A stretch of 64,000 nt of DNA from Cytobacillus dafuensis (GTDB taxonomy: Bacteria; Bacillota; Bacilli; Bacillales; Cytobacillaceae): assembly GCF_007995155.1 (NCBI RefSeq), contig NZ_CP042593.1, positions 4,134,001-4,198,000 of the forward strand, read 5' to 3'. Made by a program: the position numbers and the translations under genes. The notes under the pieces are model-generated. The model made no database searches and was not told the DNA's origin. It was given only the letters and a program-made list of their open reading frames with translations. This document shows positions 1 to 8,763 of the stretch, one piece after another (positions within the stretch are counted from its first letter, which is position 1; every line of letters begins with the position of its first letter).

Positions 1-991
1 CCGCAAGAAGCAGAGTAACTCCTGAAGCAATTGCCATCGCCGTACGCCCAATTTTATCAACCAGTATACCTGTAACTAGGGACGGAAAATACATTGCTGC
101 TACATGAATTCCTATTACCATTCCAACCTCATTTAAGCCATGTCCATGATGTCCCATATGTACGGGTGTCATCGTCATAATCGCGACCATAACAATTTGG
201 GAAACAATCATAACAGTCGCGCCTGCAACGATTCCTCGTTTATTAATGGAAAGGTCCTTTCGTTTCTTATCTGCAAAATTTGATTCATCCATTTTCTGCG
301 AGCTAGCAATTGCTTTTGCAACAACTAAAGGGTCTGGACGAAGAAAAATAAGAAAAACGAACCCAGCAAGAATATAAGCACAAGCAGCTAAAATGAATGG
401 ACCTGCTAGAGCAGGAACACCAATTGAGGCAGCAAAGCTCCCCATTACTTCAACCAAGTTAGGACCGGCAACTGCACCAAATGTGGTTGAAACCATCGCA
501 ATACTGACAGCTGTTGCTCGCTGAGTTGACTTGGCTAAGTCCGTGCCAGCATAGCGTGCTTGTAAGTTTGTTGCCGTTCCAGAACCATAAATGAGCAATG
601 AGGCAAACAGAAATAGAATATTATTCGTCACTGCTGCTAGGACTACCCCAATCGCACCAATACCACCAAGTAAAAAACCTAGTCCTAGTCCAAAGCGGCG
701 CCCGAAACGTTGGGACAAATTCCCGACAAGCAAAGCCGCTATGGCAGAACCTAATGTGAACAAGGCAGTAGGAAGACCAGCAAAGCTATCCGTTCCTAAC
801 ATTTCTTGTGCAAGAAGCGCACCGACCGTTATTCCTGCTGCAAGTCCTGCACCACCGAGAATTTGTGAAATAACAACAATAATCAATGTCCGTTTATATA
901 AACGTCGCTGCTTTTCCGGATCATCAATATAAATCTGCAACTCAGACGATTGACTTTCTATAGCACCTGAATCATCCAATTTAGGTAACAT
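1..991 (-). CDS. MFS transporter, 3' end cut by window
   Basis: This is an open frame of 330 codons from an ATG at 991, running off the left edge, so the C-terminus is missing. The N-terminal 35 residues are polar and cytoplasmic. After them come hydrophobic segments typical of a 12-helix major facilitator, with the loop-2/3 signature region GNLSQRFGRRFG around residue 90 and a central polar loop near residues 225-245. The family moves small solutes or drugs across the plasma membrane by proton antiport or symport. The substrate cannot be read from the sequence. A second MFS loop motif (VDKIGRTAMA) appears near the cut end, consistent with the start of the second six-helix half. It is probably monocistronic, because the next gene upstream ends at 1163 behind a terminator. 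Confidence 0.85.
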   Translation of the reverse strand, partial: MLPKLDDSGAIESQSSELQIYIDDPEKQRRLYKRTLIIVVISQILGGAGLAAGITVGALLAQEMLGTDSFAGLPTALFTLGSAIAALLVGNLSQRFGRRFGLGLGFLLGGIGAIGVVLAAVTNNILFLFASLLIYGSGTATNLQARYAGTDLAKSTQRATAVSIAMVSTTFGAVAGPNLVEVMGSFAASIGVPALAGPFILAACAYILAGFVFLIFLRPDPLVVAKAIASSQKMDESNFADKKRKDLSINKRGIVAGATVMIVSQIVMVAIMTMTPVHMGHHGHGLNEVGMVIGIHVAAMYFPSLVTGILVDKIGRTAMAIASGVTLLLA

Positions 992-1103
992 ACCTTCTAA
1001 CCACCTATTCCCCAAAAAATAATGAATGCCCATATTATACTTACTATTCAATTTGCAAATAAAATTTTCCTTCTTCAATAAATCTTTCACTTTAGTTTAG
1101 CAA

Positions 1104-1136
1104 AAAGAGCACTTTTTCTTGAAGAAATGTGCTCTC
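1104..1136 (-). terminator. Rho-independent terminator
   Basis: A hairpin with arms AGAGCAC and GTGCTCT is followed on the minus strand by a T run. It sits just downstream of the secreted-protein gene that ends at 1163. Confidence 0.6.
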
Positions 1137-1162
1137 TTGGACGGGTTAATAAAAAGATGAAA

Positions 1163-1732
1163 TTACTGCTTAATTATGTCAGGTCCCCATGGCGCAGGAC
1201 TTATAGTTGGATCATTTATATTTTGTCTCTGCAATCCTAATTTCCCAGCAAAATAATTAAGCATTTCAAAGACAGTAAAACGATGAAAACTGCCGTTAAG
1301 AAAATGCGGTTCATTTCGTCTGTTGGGATCTATCTTCTTTAGAGGAATAAAAACACTTGCAGTATGATCTTGAAATTCATTAACTGGAACACTAAAATTA
1401 ATAAGTTCGTTATAGCCATTTGCAAACGCGAGGACAGTAACTTCCCCCATATTCTTCATCGGAAATCTAGGGTCCTTAAGGACTGAAACAGGTATTTTTA
1501 CTTCGCCATTAGAATTTGTTAATGCTGTTCCAATAATCTCGCCTAAAGAATTGATTACAACTATTCGAGCATTACGAATGGGCCTATCACCATCATCAAA
1601 AGTACTTTTTGCTTTAGCAGTTAATAATGCTGATATGGTGTTATCATTTGTCTCTGCAAAAACTGTTATGGATGAAAAGAGAAAAGAAACAATGAAAAAT
1701 ATAAAAAGATTTTTTTGACCCAAGGCTTCCAC
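1163..1732 (-). CDS. Secreted protein, carboxypeptidase-regulatory-like fold
   Basis: 189 residues. Residues 8-26 form a hydrophobic signal peptide ending in VFA, a plausible signal peptidase I site, so the protein is probably exported. The mature part has an Ig-like or carboxypeptidase regulatory-domain pattern (RNARIVVINSLGEIIGTALTNSNGEVKIPV), the usual look of a small beta-sandwich that decorates surface proteins. No catalytic residues are visible and I cannot name a function. The annotated start is GTG with AAGG only two bases before it, so the start is uncertain; a TTG three codons later is an alternative. A repeat element (1919-2193) lies upstream, between this gene and the acetyltransferase. 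Confidence 0.6.
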   Translation of the reverse strand: MEALGQKNLFIFFIVSFLFSSITVFAETNDNTISALLTAKAKSTFDDGDRPIRNARIVVINSLGEIIGTALTNSNGEVKIPVSVLKDPRFPMKNMGEVTVLAFANGYNELINFSVPVNEFQDHTASVFIPLKKIDPNRRNEPHFLNGSFHRFTVFEMLNYFAGKLGLQRQNINDPTISPAPWGPDIIKQ

Positions 1733-1810
1733 AACCTTCTCTTTGTTTTTTCCTTGGTATTTTTTGAATTAAAGCTTTATATATACCCTTTTCCTTATAA
1801 CGATTAGAAA

Positions 1811-1829
1811 AACTTGGCGTTCGCCAAGT
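1811..1829 (+). terminator. Short hairpin with T run
   Basis: ACTTGGCG and CGCCAAGT form a perfect 8-bp stem with a TT loop, followed by CCTTTTT. It looks like a terminator on the plus strand, but no plus-strand gene lies upstream. It may be a remnant. Confidence 0.35.
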
Positions 1830-1918
1830 CCTTTTTGGCGAATGTCTTAGTTCTTCTTATGCGATCTTATTAGCAGGTATTTAATTAAAAACACACTTTA
1901 CTTTAGCACTTTAATAAA

Positions 1919-2193
1919 GTGAAACTTCAATCATTGGGGGTTTTTCGACGCACAGGACGTGCTAGTGCCGACGTTGCCACAGGACGTGGCGTTCTTAGTC
2001 GGCCTTCATCCCCCACTGATTGTTAGTTGCGGCCCACAGGAAGTGGGTCACGCAGACGTTGCCACACGATGTGGCGCTTTTAGTCTGTGATCATTTTATG
2101 GGCTTTTACGGGCTGTTGATCCCCCACTTAGAAATTTATTCTTAACTCAACTTCTTGAAGTGGGGGTCTTACAGCCCGTTAATCTGCGATAAA
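1919..2193 (-). mobile_element. Family A element 1 (PATE-like, long form)
   Basis: A 275-bp non-coding element oriented on the minus strand. It begins with TTTAT and ends with GTTTCAC followed by TTTATT. The left end folds by GGGCTGT pairing with ACAGCCC around a CCCCCACTT/AAGTGGGGG stem. The right end folds by CAGTGGGGG pairing with CCCCCAATG. Between them lie nested hairpins (CAGAC..GTCTG around GCCACA..TGTGGC; CCCAC..GTGGG) and a second, similar module (GCCGAC..GTCGGC around GCCAC..GTGGC; GCAC..GTGC). Palindromic ends plus a TTTAT boundary and no direct-repeat requirement fit a non-autonomous IS200/IS605-type element. No transposase or TnpB is encoded. Confidence 0.75.
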
Positions 2194-2216
2194 CCTAAAC
2201 TCTCCTATTAGCCAAA

Positions 2217-2242
2217 AAAATGAGCTGTAAGAACAGCCCATT
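2217..2242 (-). terminator. Rho-independent terminator of the acetyltransferase gene
   Basis: On the minus strand GGGCTGT and ACAGCTC form a hairpin followed by ATTTTTTT. It lies about 50 bases downstream of the stop at 2293. Confidence 0.65.
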
Positions 2243-2292
2243 GATTCAACAACCTTTTTCTCCAACTCTTGCTCCCAATAGTTGAAGAAAGT

Positions 2293-2820
2293 TTATTCTT
2301 TTAGTAGTGAGTAAACATTTGTATCATATGCTTTGCCATTTTGATACATATACTTCCTCAATACACCCTCTTTTTCAAAACCCATTTTTGTTAATAGATT
2401 ATTAGATGATTCATTTTCAATAAAGACAACAGCCCCTATACGAGTTAAATCCATAACCTCAAAGCCATATGTAAGGACTTTTGATAATGCTTCTGAAGTA
2501 TACCCTTTTCTCCAGTGCCCTGGATGGATTTCGTATCCTATTTCTGCTCGTTTATGTTTAGGCATCCAGGCATTAAAACCAATTGTTCCAATTATTCCTT
2601 TGAAACCTTTTCTTTCAATCCCCCACCGAATGCCCCTTTTTTCATTATAATTATTGGAAAAGAACTCAATAATTTTTTCTGCTTGTTCTATACTATCTAA
2701 TGTCTCTTGTCCATAATAGCGAGTTACATCATTGTTTGAAAAACAGGCAAAAATATCTTCAGCATCCTCTTTCGTTATTTCTCTCAATATAAGCCTTTCC
2801 GTCTCTAAAATTGGAAACAT
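2293..2820 (-). CDS. GNAT family N-acetyltransferase (RimJ/RimL-like)
   Basis: 175 residues, normal length for the Acetyltransf_3 group. It starts with the typical FPILETERLILREITKEDAEDIF. The acetyl-CoA-binding motif is seen at about residues 88-110 (GYEIHPGHWRKGYTSEAL), followed by the ESSNNLLTKMGF motif near residues 135-150. The family transfers acetyl from acetyl-CoA to amines, such as protein N-termini (including ribosomal proteins) or small molecules. The substrate is not predictable here. AAAGGGAG precedes the ATG with suitable spacing. It stands alone between a repeat element and the kinase operon. Confidence 0.85.
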   Translation of the reverse strand: MFPILETERLILREITKEDAEDIFACFSNNDVTRYYGQETLDSIEQAEKIIEFFSNNYNEKRGIRWGIERKGFKGIIGTIGFNAWMPKHKRAEIGYEIHPGHWRKGYTSEALSKVLTYGFEVMDLTRIGAVVFIENESSNNLLTKMGFEKEGVLRKYMYQNGKAYDTNVYSLLKE

Positions 2821-3075
2821 TTAATCTCTCCCTTTTTATTTATATTACAATTAAATATTCTTCATAAATGGTAGAAATCCCCCTTTTATTGTAACTCTTA
2901 AATTTCCAACCTCCTCACTTTTTAGACATATCAACAAGCTGATTTGGTTTTAAAAAAATATAAAACGGTCAAAAACAAAGAGTAGGCAGTTAAAATTTTT
3001 TGAATAATAGCGTCTCCTAGAATAGGATACTACTTTATCAATTCATACGGGTTAAGAACCTTTCCTATATCTCCC

Positions 3076-4350
3076 TCATCCTCCAATCGGAAATAAAAAT
3101 GAGAAAGTCGTTCCTTCACCCATACTGCTTTCCACTTGAATCATCCCATTATGCCCCTCAACGATGGCCTTACTTAATGAGAGACCAATACCAACAGAGC
3201 CTGACTTTTTGTTCTTCTTTCCTTTATAAAACCGTTTGAAGATATTGTGGATTTCATCTGCTTCGATTCCTTCCCCTTCATCACGAATTTGAATTCGATA
3301 TAAGGTTTCACTCTTCTCCAGCATGACCGAAACCATTCCACTAGAGGGCGTATGCTCAATCGCATTTTTGATTACATTAAGGAGTGCCTCAGTCAACCAG
3401 TCCGTGTCATGCTTCATAAAACACTCCTCATCCGTGGTTACCTTCACTTCTACACCTTTTTGTACGGCAAAGTCTTTTAATATTTCCACACTCCCTTGAA
3501 CAGTCCTTGAAAGTGAGGCATTCTTTTTCTGAAACTGAATAGCACCAACATCCAGCTTTGCCAGCTTTAATAGACTCTGAATCAGCCAGTTCATACGTTC
3601 TAGCTGTTGCCTGCCCTGATCTAAAAACATCAATTTCTGCTCTTTCGAAAGCTCCTTCTCTGTCAAAATATCGTTGTACATCGTTAATGCTGCTAAAGGT
3701 GTCTTCAATTGATGCGAAATATCAGACATTAAATCGGCAAGGAATTGTTTTTCCTTTTGCAATTCCTCAATATTTTTTTGGATCACAAAGCGCATTCGAT
3801 TAAAGCTATGTGTTAGTTTGGAAAAATCCCCTTCCCTCATTTCTTTTAAAGGGGAAATGGATCCACCCTCCAATATTTGATCGGCATAGCCTGTTAACTC
3901 ACGAATCCTTTTATATATCCTATTTATAAAAAAGAAATTCAAACTGAAGGAACTCATGAAAAATAGCAATAAGCTTCCTGTAGTTAGAACAAGAAGCGAA
4001 GAAAATAAATCTGATATTTCCGGAAAAAATTTCATAGACATAGTAGCGGATATTCCATACTCCGATAAAATAGCTATCCCCTGTTTCTTATCTTCATCAC
4101 TAATATCCTTTGAAAGCAGGACCGCCAAATCATCTTGAAGCTCTGGATGCTCTTTTACTAAAGCCCCCATCATTGCAGCATTTGATTCAACATATTCCTT
4201 CTTAAACTGCTCGCCAAAATAATGGATTCCAGTGCTAGTCATCATAAGGAATAGAAGGAATAACAGAATGATAAGCCTTCCCGTCATTTTCACCTCAGGG
4301 TTTTGCCATAAATCGAAGAAACCTATTCTCTTACTACTCGTTTGTTCCAT
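3076..4350 (-). CDS. Sensor histidine kinase of an ABC/two-component module
   Basis: 424 residues. Two membrane segments (about 26-45 and 115-142) flank an extracytoplasmic domain of roughly 70 residues. A HAMP-like linker follows, then the H-box SDISHQLKTP with H213, the N-box NVIKNAIEHT, and the G1 and G2 boxes DEGEGI and GIGLSLSKAI. The protein is therefore a complete autophosphorylating kinase at the membrane. Its start overlaps the end of the response regulator gene by 28 bases, which indicates translational coupling. Together with the permease and ATPase upstream it forms one minus-strand operon. By analogy with Bacillus peptide-antibiotic sensing modules the signal may be an antimicrobial peptide or cell-wall stress, but that is inference. 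Confidence 0.9.
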   Translation of the reverse strand: MEQTSSKRIGFFDLWQNPEVKMTGRLIILLFLLFLMMTSTGIHYFGEQFKKEYVESNAAMMGALVKEHPELQDDLAVLLSKDISDEDKKQGIAILSEYGISATMSMKFFPEISDLFSSLLVLTTGSLLLFFMSSFSLNFFFINRIYKRIRELTGYADQILEGGSISPLKEMREGDFSKLTHSFNRMRFVIQKNIEELQKEKQFLADLMSDISHQLKTPLAALTMYNDILTEKELSKEQKLMFLDQGRQQLERMNWLIQSLLKLAKLDVGAIQFQKKNASLSRTVQGSVEILKDFAVQKGVEVKVTTDEECFMKHDTDWLTEALLNVIKNAIEHTPSSGMVSVMLEKSETLYRIQIRDEGEGIEADEIHNIFKRFYKGKKNKKSGSVGIGLSLSKAIVEGHNGMIQVESSMGEGTTFSFLFPIGG

Positions 4351-5015
4351 TTATATCCCAACCCCCGATGTGTCAATATATATTCTGGGTCTGAAAAATC
4401 TGTTTCAATTTTTTCCCGTAATCGTTTTATATAAACGGATAAAGTATTATCCTCAAAAAATCCGCCGCCACCTTCTAAAAGCAAATCAAAGATTTCATCT
4501 CTACTTAAAATTTTTTCAGGATGATTCATAAAAATCAGCATTAGCTTATATTCTTGGGCAGAAAGAGGAATCTCTTCCCGATCCTTTTTTAACACAGCTC
4601 GATCGACATCAAGAATGATAGAACCACTCCTTAATAGATGGCCAGAATTCGCTTGCCCCTTTCTCCTTAAGACAGCCCGAATCCTGGAAAGCAGCTCGCG
4701 CACCCGAAATGGCTTCGTCATATAATCATCCGCTCCAATATCTAGGCCTAACACTACATTCACTTCATCGTCCATAGCCGTTAAGAAGATGATCGGAATA
4801 TCTGAGCTTTCTCGAATATATTTACACATGTCATAGCCATTTCCATCTGGAAGAGTTACATCTAAAAGAGCTAAATCAAATGATTCTTGATGAAAAGCTT
4901 CTTTACACTCTTCCACTAAGCTTACATGAGTGACATCATACCCTTCCTCTTTTAAGGAAAACTCAAGACCCAGCGCTAATGAAGCGTCATCTTCGAGTAA
5001 TAATATCCGTACCAT
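4323..5015 (-). CDS. OmpR/PhoB-type response regulator
   Basis: 230 residues. The receiver domain has the acidic pair at D9-D10, the phosphoacceptor D52 in ALLDVTLPDG and the conserved K in MTKPF near residue 101. A winged-helix Trans_reg_C domain occupies about residues 130-227 (SAQEYKLMLIFMNHPEKILSR and the recognition-helix region). It should be phosphorylated by the kinase whose gene overlaps its 3' end and should activate the adjacent ABC genes. It follows the permease gene with a 17-base gap. Confidence 0.92.
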   Translation of the reverse strand: MVRILLLEDDASLALGLEFSLKEEGYDVTHVSLVEECKEAFHQESFDLALLDVTLPDGNGYDMCKYIRESSDIPIIFLTAMDDEVNVVLGLDIGADDYMTKPFRVRELLSRIRAVLRRKGQANSGHLLRSGSIILDVDRAVLKKDREEIPLSAQEYKLMLIFMNHPEKILSRDEIFDLLLEGGGGFFEDNTLSVYIKRLREKIETDFSDPEYILTHRGLGYKWNKRVVRE

Positions 5016-5032
5016 CTTTAATCCTCCAATTT

Positions 5033-7021
5033 CTACTCATTTTTTAAAGCATCATTCCAATCACTATGTGTAAGCATCCGTGAAGAAACTCGTGCTGATA
5101 GATAGCAAATCATGACAAGTGATATAAAAGCAACGATATCTTGTACAAAGCTTCTATCCCAATTTGATATTCCGGAACTGAGATATAGTAAGAATTCAAT
5201 TGACACTGCTAACGATATTCCGATGAATCCACTAATAAATGCGTACAGCAAACCCTCTCTAATAATCATTTTTCGCAAGTTCTTTAAAGACATCCCGATG
5301 GCTTTAAGGGTTGCGTATTCCTTTTTACGCAGAATGACATTCATTGAGGATGTGTTAATAATATTTAAAACGCCAATAATACCAATCGCGATGGCAAAGC
5401 CATATAAGTAAATGAGAATTTGTACTTGCAAGGAAGATTGATCTTTCATATTCTCATGCACATTGACTACTTCCAAATTTGGATAGTGTGCGGTTATTTG
5501 ATCCAGCTTTTTTTGAACCTTGTCCACTTCATTTTCATCCTTTAAATAAATTGATATATTACTTATTGATGATTGTGATGGAGCTGATTCACCCGCATAA
5601 TGAATTTGCTTTTCTCTTATTTCGGGAATTTGGTTTAAATCCTTCCAGAATGTAGCCGGGATTTCCTCTGACTGATAAAAAATAATTCTAAAATCTCCAT
5701 TACTATTATCCATATCGGATTGAAATAGCATCAAAACGATATTAGAAAAAGCAGTGAATAGAAAAATGCTGATGGATAAGGAAAAAATAACAATAATAGA
5801 TTTCAGCTTATTCCTCCGTATATTTCGGAGTGCCATAATCGTTTCGATACTCAAAACTCTTTCTATGAAGCGAAAGAACCCTTTTACTTTAAAAACAGTA
5901 CGATTGCTTCTTCTAATAGAATCTAATGGTCCAATTCGATTAGCCATTTTCAGTGGAACCCATCCAGAAATAATAAGAGAAATGACACCAATTAACGAGC
6001 TTAGAAGCATAATAACCGGAGAAAAAATGATTGGGAAATAAAATAAAGAGAATTCTGTTTCCTCAAAAATTAATTGGTATAAGACTAAAACGATCCAATA
6101 GCCAAAAAAGCCTAGAAGCAAGCCGAGCGGTATACCAATACCTCCGAAAATCCACATTTCATACGCAATCATTTTTTTGATCTGATTTTTTGTTGCGCCG
6201 ACTGTTCTCAATAATGTAATATCTCGGATACGCTCAGCGATGCTTATTTGAAAGGTATTAAATATGAATGCAACAGTCGCCAGTACGACAATGAAAATGG
6301 GAAAAATGTAAATGATAGTGAATAAACTATTATTTATCGAATACTCCATCCCAACCAATGGGTGATTTATTTCGATATTTTCTTTGGGTATATAAGCCTG
6401 AATTTGGTCGTACACCACTTGGAAATTTGCTTCCTGAGCTAATTCAATATATAGATCAATATCCCTGTCCTTTTTAACTGCTTTTTGAACGAGGTATGCT
6501 TGTAATGTATACCCATCACGAAGGGCTTTGTTATTTTCTACAATTCTTTGCACATAAAAGGAGTGCTTCATTCCAGAGGCATCTTTGAGCTGAAGCGGTT
6601 GATTTATTTGATCTATTTTTTCAAGATCAGCCACCCATTTTTCTATTATGAGCCCCTGCTTCTTGCGATTGCTTAAAGGGTCAAAAGGCAGTAAGGAATA
6701 AGTGTTCTGATCGATAAAATGAATTTCGATCTGTCCTCCACTATCTATAAAGAATTTCTCTTTAGATAAAACACCTATCTTTTCAATTTGAGGATTTGCT
6801 TCCAGACGTTTTTTTGTTTGCGAATTCGTATTTTTTATTCTTAAATGATATGAGCCATACTCACTTTTTGTCTGTTCAGTTGTATGATCATTCAGGCTGA
6901 ATAAAAAGGTTCCGATTGAAGTTATGAGTGCAATAGACATCATGATACCTAATATTGTAAAGGTCGTTCTTTTTTTATTATGTAATAAATATTTTTTCGT
7001 CAATTTCCGATGAATTGACAT
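5033..7021 (-). CDS. FtsX-like ABC transporter permease
   Basis: 662 residues. An N-terminal membrane helix (about 20-44) is followed by an extracellular region of about 190 residues. Three membrane helices (about 235-365) carry the first FtsX core, with the motif ERIRDITLLRTVGATKNQI. A second half has its own leading helix near residue 410, a smaller extracellular domain, and a second FtsX core with RKKEYATLKAIGMSLKNLRKMI. This duplicated arrangement is used by exporters or sensors of lipoproteins and peptide antibiotics that pair with a separate ATPase. That ATPase is encoded upstream at 7251-7931. The ATG has AAAGGAG ten bases upstream, and this ribosome binding site lies at the very edge of the family A element inserted between the two genes. 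Confidence 0.9.
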   Translation of the reverse strand: MSIHRKLTKKYLLHNKKRTTFTILGIMMSIALITSIGTFLFSLNDHTTEQTKSEYGSYHLRIKNTNSQTKKRLEANPQIEKIGVLSKEKFFIDSGGQIEIHFIDQNTYSLLPFDPLSNRKKQGLIIEKWVADLEKIDQINQPLQLKDASGMKHSFYVQRIVENNKALRDGYTLQAYLVQKAVKKDRDIDLYIELAQEANFQVVYDQIQAYIPKENIEINHPLVGMEYSINNSLFTIIYIFPIFIVVLATVAFIFNTFQISIAERIRDITLLRTVGATKNQIKKMIAYEMWIFGGIGIPLGLLLGFFGYWIVLVLYQLIFEETEFSLFYFPIIFSPVIMLLSSLIGVISLIISGWVPLKMANRIGPLDSIRRSNRTVFKVKGFFRFIERVLSIETIMALRNIRRNKLKSIIVIFSLSISIFLFTAFSNIVLMLFQSDMDNSNGDFRIIFYQSEEIPATFWKDLNQIPEIREKQIHYAGESAPSQSSISNISIYLKDENEVDKVQKKLDQITAHYPNLEVVNVHENMKDQSSLQVQILIYLYGFAIAIGIIGVLNIINTSSMNVILRKKEYATLKAIGMSLKNLRKMIIREGLLYAFISGFIGISLAVSIEFLLYLSSGISNWDRSFVQDIVAFISLVMICYLSARVSSRMLTHSDWNDALKNE

Positions 7022-7035
7022 CCTGATCGTTCTCC

Positions 7036-7249
7036 TTTATCGCAGATTAACGGGCAGTAAGACCCCCAATACAAGGTTACGGGAGAATCAAAGAAACCTA
7101 TGTGGGGATCAACTGCCCGTAAAGGCCCATAAAATGAACACAGACTAAAAGCGCCACATCGTGTGGCAACGTCTGCGTGACCCACTTCCTGTGGGCCGCA
7201 ACTAACCATCAGCGGGGGATAAAAGCCCCCCCACTGATGGAAGTTTCAC
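7036..7249 (+). mobile_element. Family A element 2, inserted inside an ABC operon
   Basis: 214 bp, plus-strand orientation. The left boundary TTTAT is at 7036-7040 and the terminal GTTTCAC at 7243-7249, followed by TTTAATGG. The left-end stem (GGGCAGT with ACTGCCC), the central nested hairpin (CAGAC/GTCTG around GCCACA/TGTGGC), the CCCAC/GTGGG hairpin and the right-end stem (CCATCAG with CTGATGG) are all present. It lacks the extra module of elements 1 and 5. It separates the ATPase stop codon from the permease ribosome binding site. Transcription of the operon crosses it in antisense. Confidence 0.75.
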
Positions 7250-7250
7250 T

Positions 7251-7931
7251 TTAATGGTAGGCTACATCCTTTTGAATCGTACCATCCTCTATTTGAATAA
7301 CCCTGCCTGCTTTTTCAGCTATTTTCATATCATGAGTTATGATAATTAATGTTTGTTTATACCTTTTTGCGGTTAATTGTAAAAGATTTATCACGTCATT
7401 ACTCGTCTTGCTATCTAAATTACCTGTCGGCTCATCGGCTAATATATAGGAAGGCTTATGTATTAAAGCGCGAGCGATCGCAACCCTTTGCTGCTGTCCG
7501 CCCGATAATTCCGAGGGGATCGCATGAACTTTGTGTTTTATGCCAAGATATTCAATAATATCGTTGTAATAAGCTTCATCCACCTTTTGGTGATCAAGCA
7601 ATACAGGAAGCTGGATATTTTCTTCAACATTCAATATAGGAACAAGATTAAAGGATTGGAAGATAAATCCAATTTTTCTGCGCCGCAAAATCGATAAGGC
7701 TTCATCTGATAAAGAATAAATAGGCTCCCCCTCTACTTCAACCATTCCTTCTGTTGGAGAATCCAACCCTCCAATCGTATGGAGCAGTGTGCTTTTCCCA
7801 GAACCTGAAGGACCTACAATGGCAATAAACTCCTCTTCATGAATCGTCAAATTAATAGATCTCAAGGCGGGAACAGCTCTATCACCTTTCCCAAAAACCT
7901 TGCTGACATTTTCTAAGCGGATAACCTCCAA
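7251..7931 (-). CDS. ABC transporter ATP-binding protein (MacB/LolD type)
   Basis: 226 residues, the usual length of stand-alone ATPases in this group. Walker A GPSGSGKST is near residue 40, the Q-loop is in FQSFNLVPILNVEENI, the signature is LSGGQQQR, and Walker B with the D-loop is ILADEPTGNLDS. The switch histidine is in ITHD. It energises the FtsX-like permease encoded downstream on the same strand. It is the first gene of the ATPase-permease-regulator-kinase operon. Its stop codon lies in the TTTAA that borders the inserted family A element, so the last bases of the gene form the element's right flank. Confidence 0.93.
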   Translation of the reverse strand: MEVIRLENVSKVFGKGDRAVPALRSINLTIHEEEFIAIVGPSGSGKSTLLHTIGGLDSPTEGMVEVEGEPIYSLSDEALSILRRRKIGFIFQSFNLVPILNVEENIQLPVLLDHQKVDEAYYNDIIEYLGIKHKVHAIPSELSGGQQQRVAIARALIHKPSYILADEPTGNLDSKTSNDVINLLQLTAKRYKQTLIIITHDMKIAEKAGRVIQIEDGTIQKDVAYH

Positions 7932-8045
7932 TTTACTCCCTGCTTTCCTGTACTTTAACTAGCTTTAGTATACTATAACCCAACATCATTCTATCCTGAT
8001 TATATAGGAAAACAGGCCTGTCCATTTAGGCAGACCTTATTGGGT

Positions 8046-8642
8046 TTATTCTTTTATTTTTACAAGTTGATCTCTCTCAACATCGAAGGTTCCAATTTTT
8101 TTATCTGGATCTTTGTCGTACTTCATAATACCCATTGTTTTTTCTGTTCCCTCCATTACGGAAAAATCAGCATCATCTACAATTAAGAACATATCAACGT
8201 AAATTCTTCCGTCACCAATAATTTTATTCCCGCCATATGTTACTTCTACTTGCTGTCCATCAAGGCTGACTTTTTCTACTTGTTGTTTTGCAAACAGTAG
8301 ACCTTTTCCCTTTGTGACTTCTGGTAAAGATGTAATCGGTTCAGTATCATCCCCATTTTTCACTTCTTTTAACAGCTTTTTTTCTATAAGTGCATTTGCT
8401 GTTTTTTCATCTAATATCATGATTTTTTGATCATTATCTTCAGCTACTTTAATTGTATATTTATCTTTTTCTTTCAGTTCGTTTTCCTCTTTATTAAACG
8501 CATCATCTATCTTTTGCTCTTCGCCATATAAGATCAAACCATTCGCCTTTTCAAAGGCCTCCTTGAAAGCACTGCATCCCGTCATAATTGAACCAGCAAT
8601 CATAGCTGTTAAGCAAACACTTAGTAATTTTTTCATTTTCAA
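8046..8642 (-). CDS. Putative lipoprotein
   Basis: 198 residues. A type II signal peptide is present: KMKK, then a hydrophobic stretch, then the lipobox IMTGC with the lipidated cysteine at about residue 23. The mature protein is charged, lysine- and glutamate-rich, and should be anchored on the outer face of the membrane. I do not recognise the family. It lies downstream of the second ABC pair on the same strand but is separated by a family B repeat and a terminator, so it is probably transcribed on its own. Confidence 0.75.
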   Translation of the reverse strand: MKMKKLLSVCLTAMIAGSIMTGCSAFKEAFEKANGLILYGEEQKIDDAFNKEENELKEKDKYTIKVAEDNDQKIMILDEKTANALIEKKLLKEVKNGDDTEPITSLPEVTKGKGLLFAKQQVEKVSLDGQQVEVTYGGNKIIGDGRIYVDMFLIVDDADFSVMEGTEKTMGIMKYDKDPDKKIGTFDVERDQLVKIKE

Positions 8643-8763
8643 TTCCCTCCCTAAAAAATTATTACTAACCAGCTGCTGATATCATTATATGAGACATGAA
8701 ACTTTCTCCATATCTATCTAGGTGACACCTGCCTTACAATTTTGTAAGATAGATTTTCTGCAT

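Noticed and set aside
7000..7209. 69-codon frame across the permease start
   Set aside because: It is made by the hairpin sequence of family A copy 2 and is not kept in the other copies.
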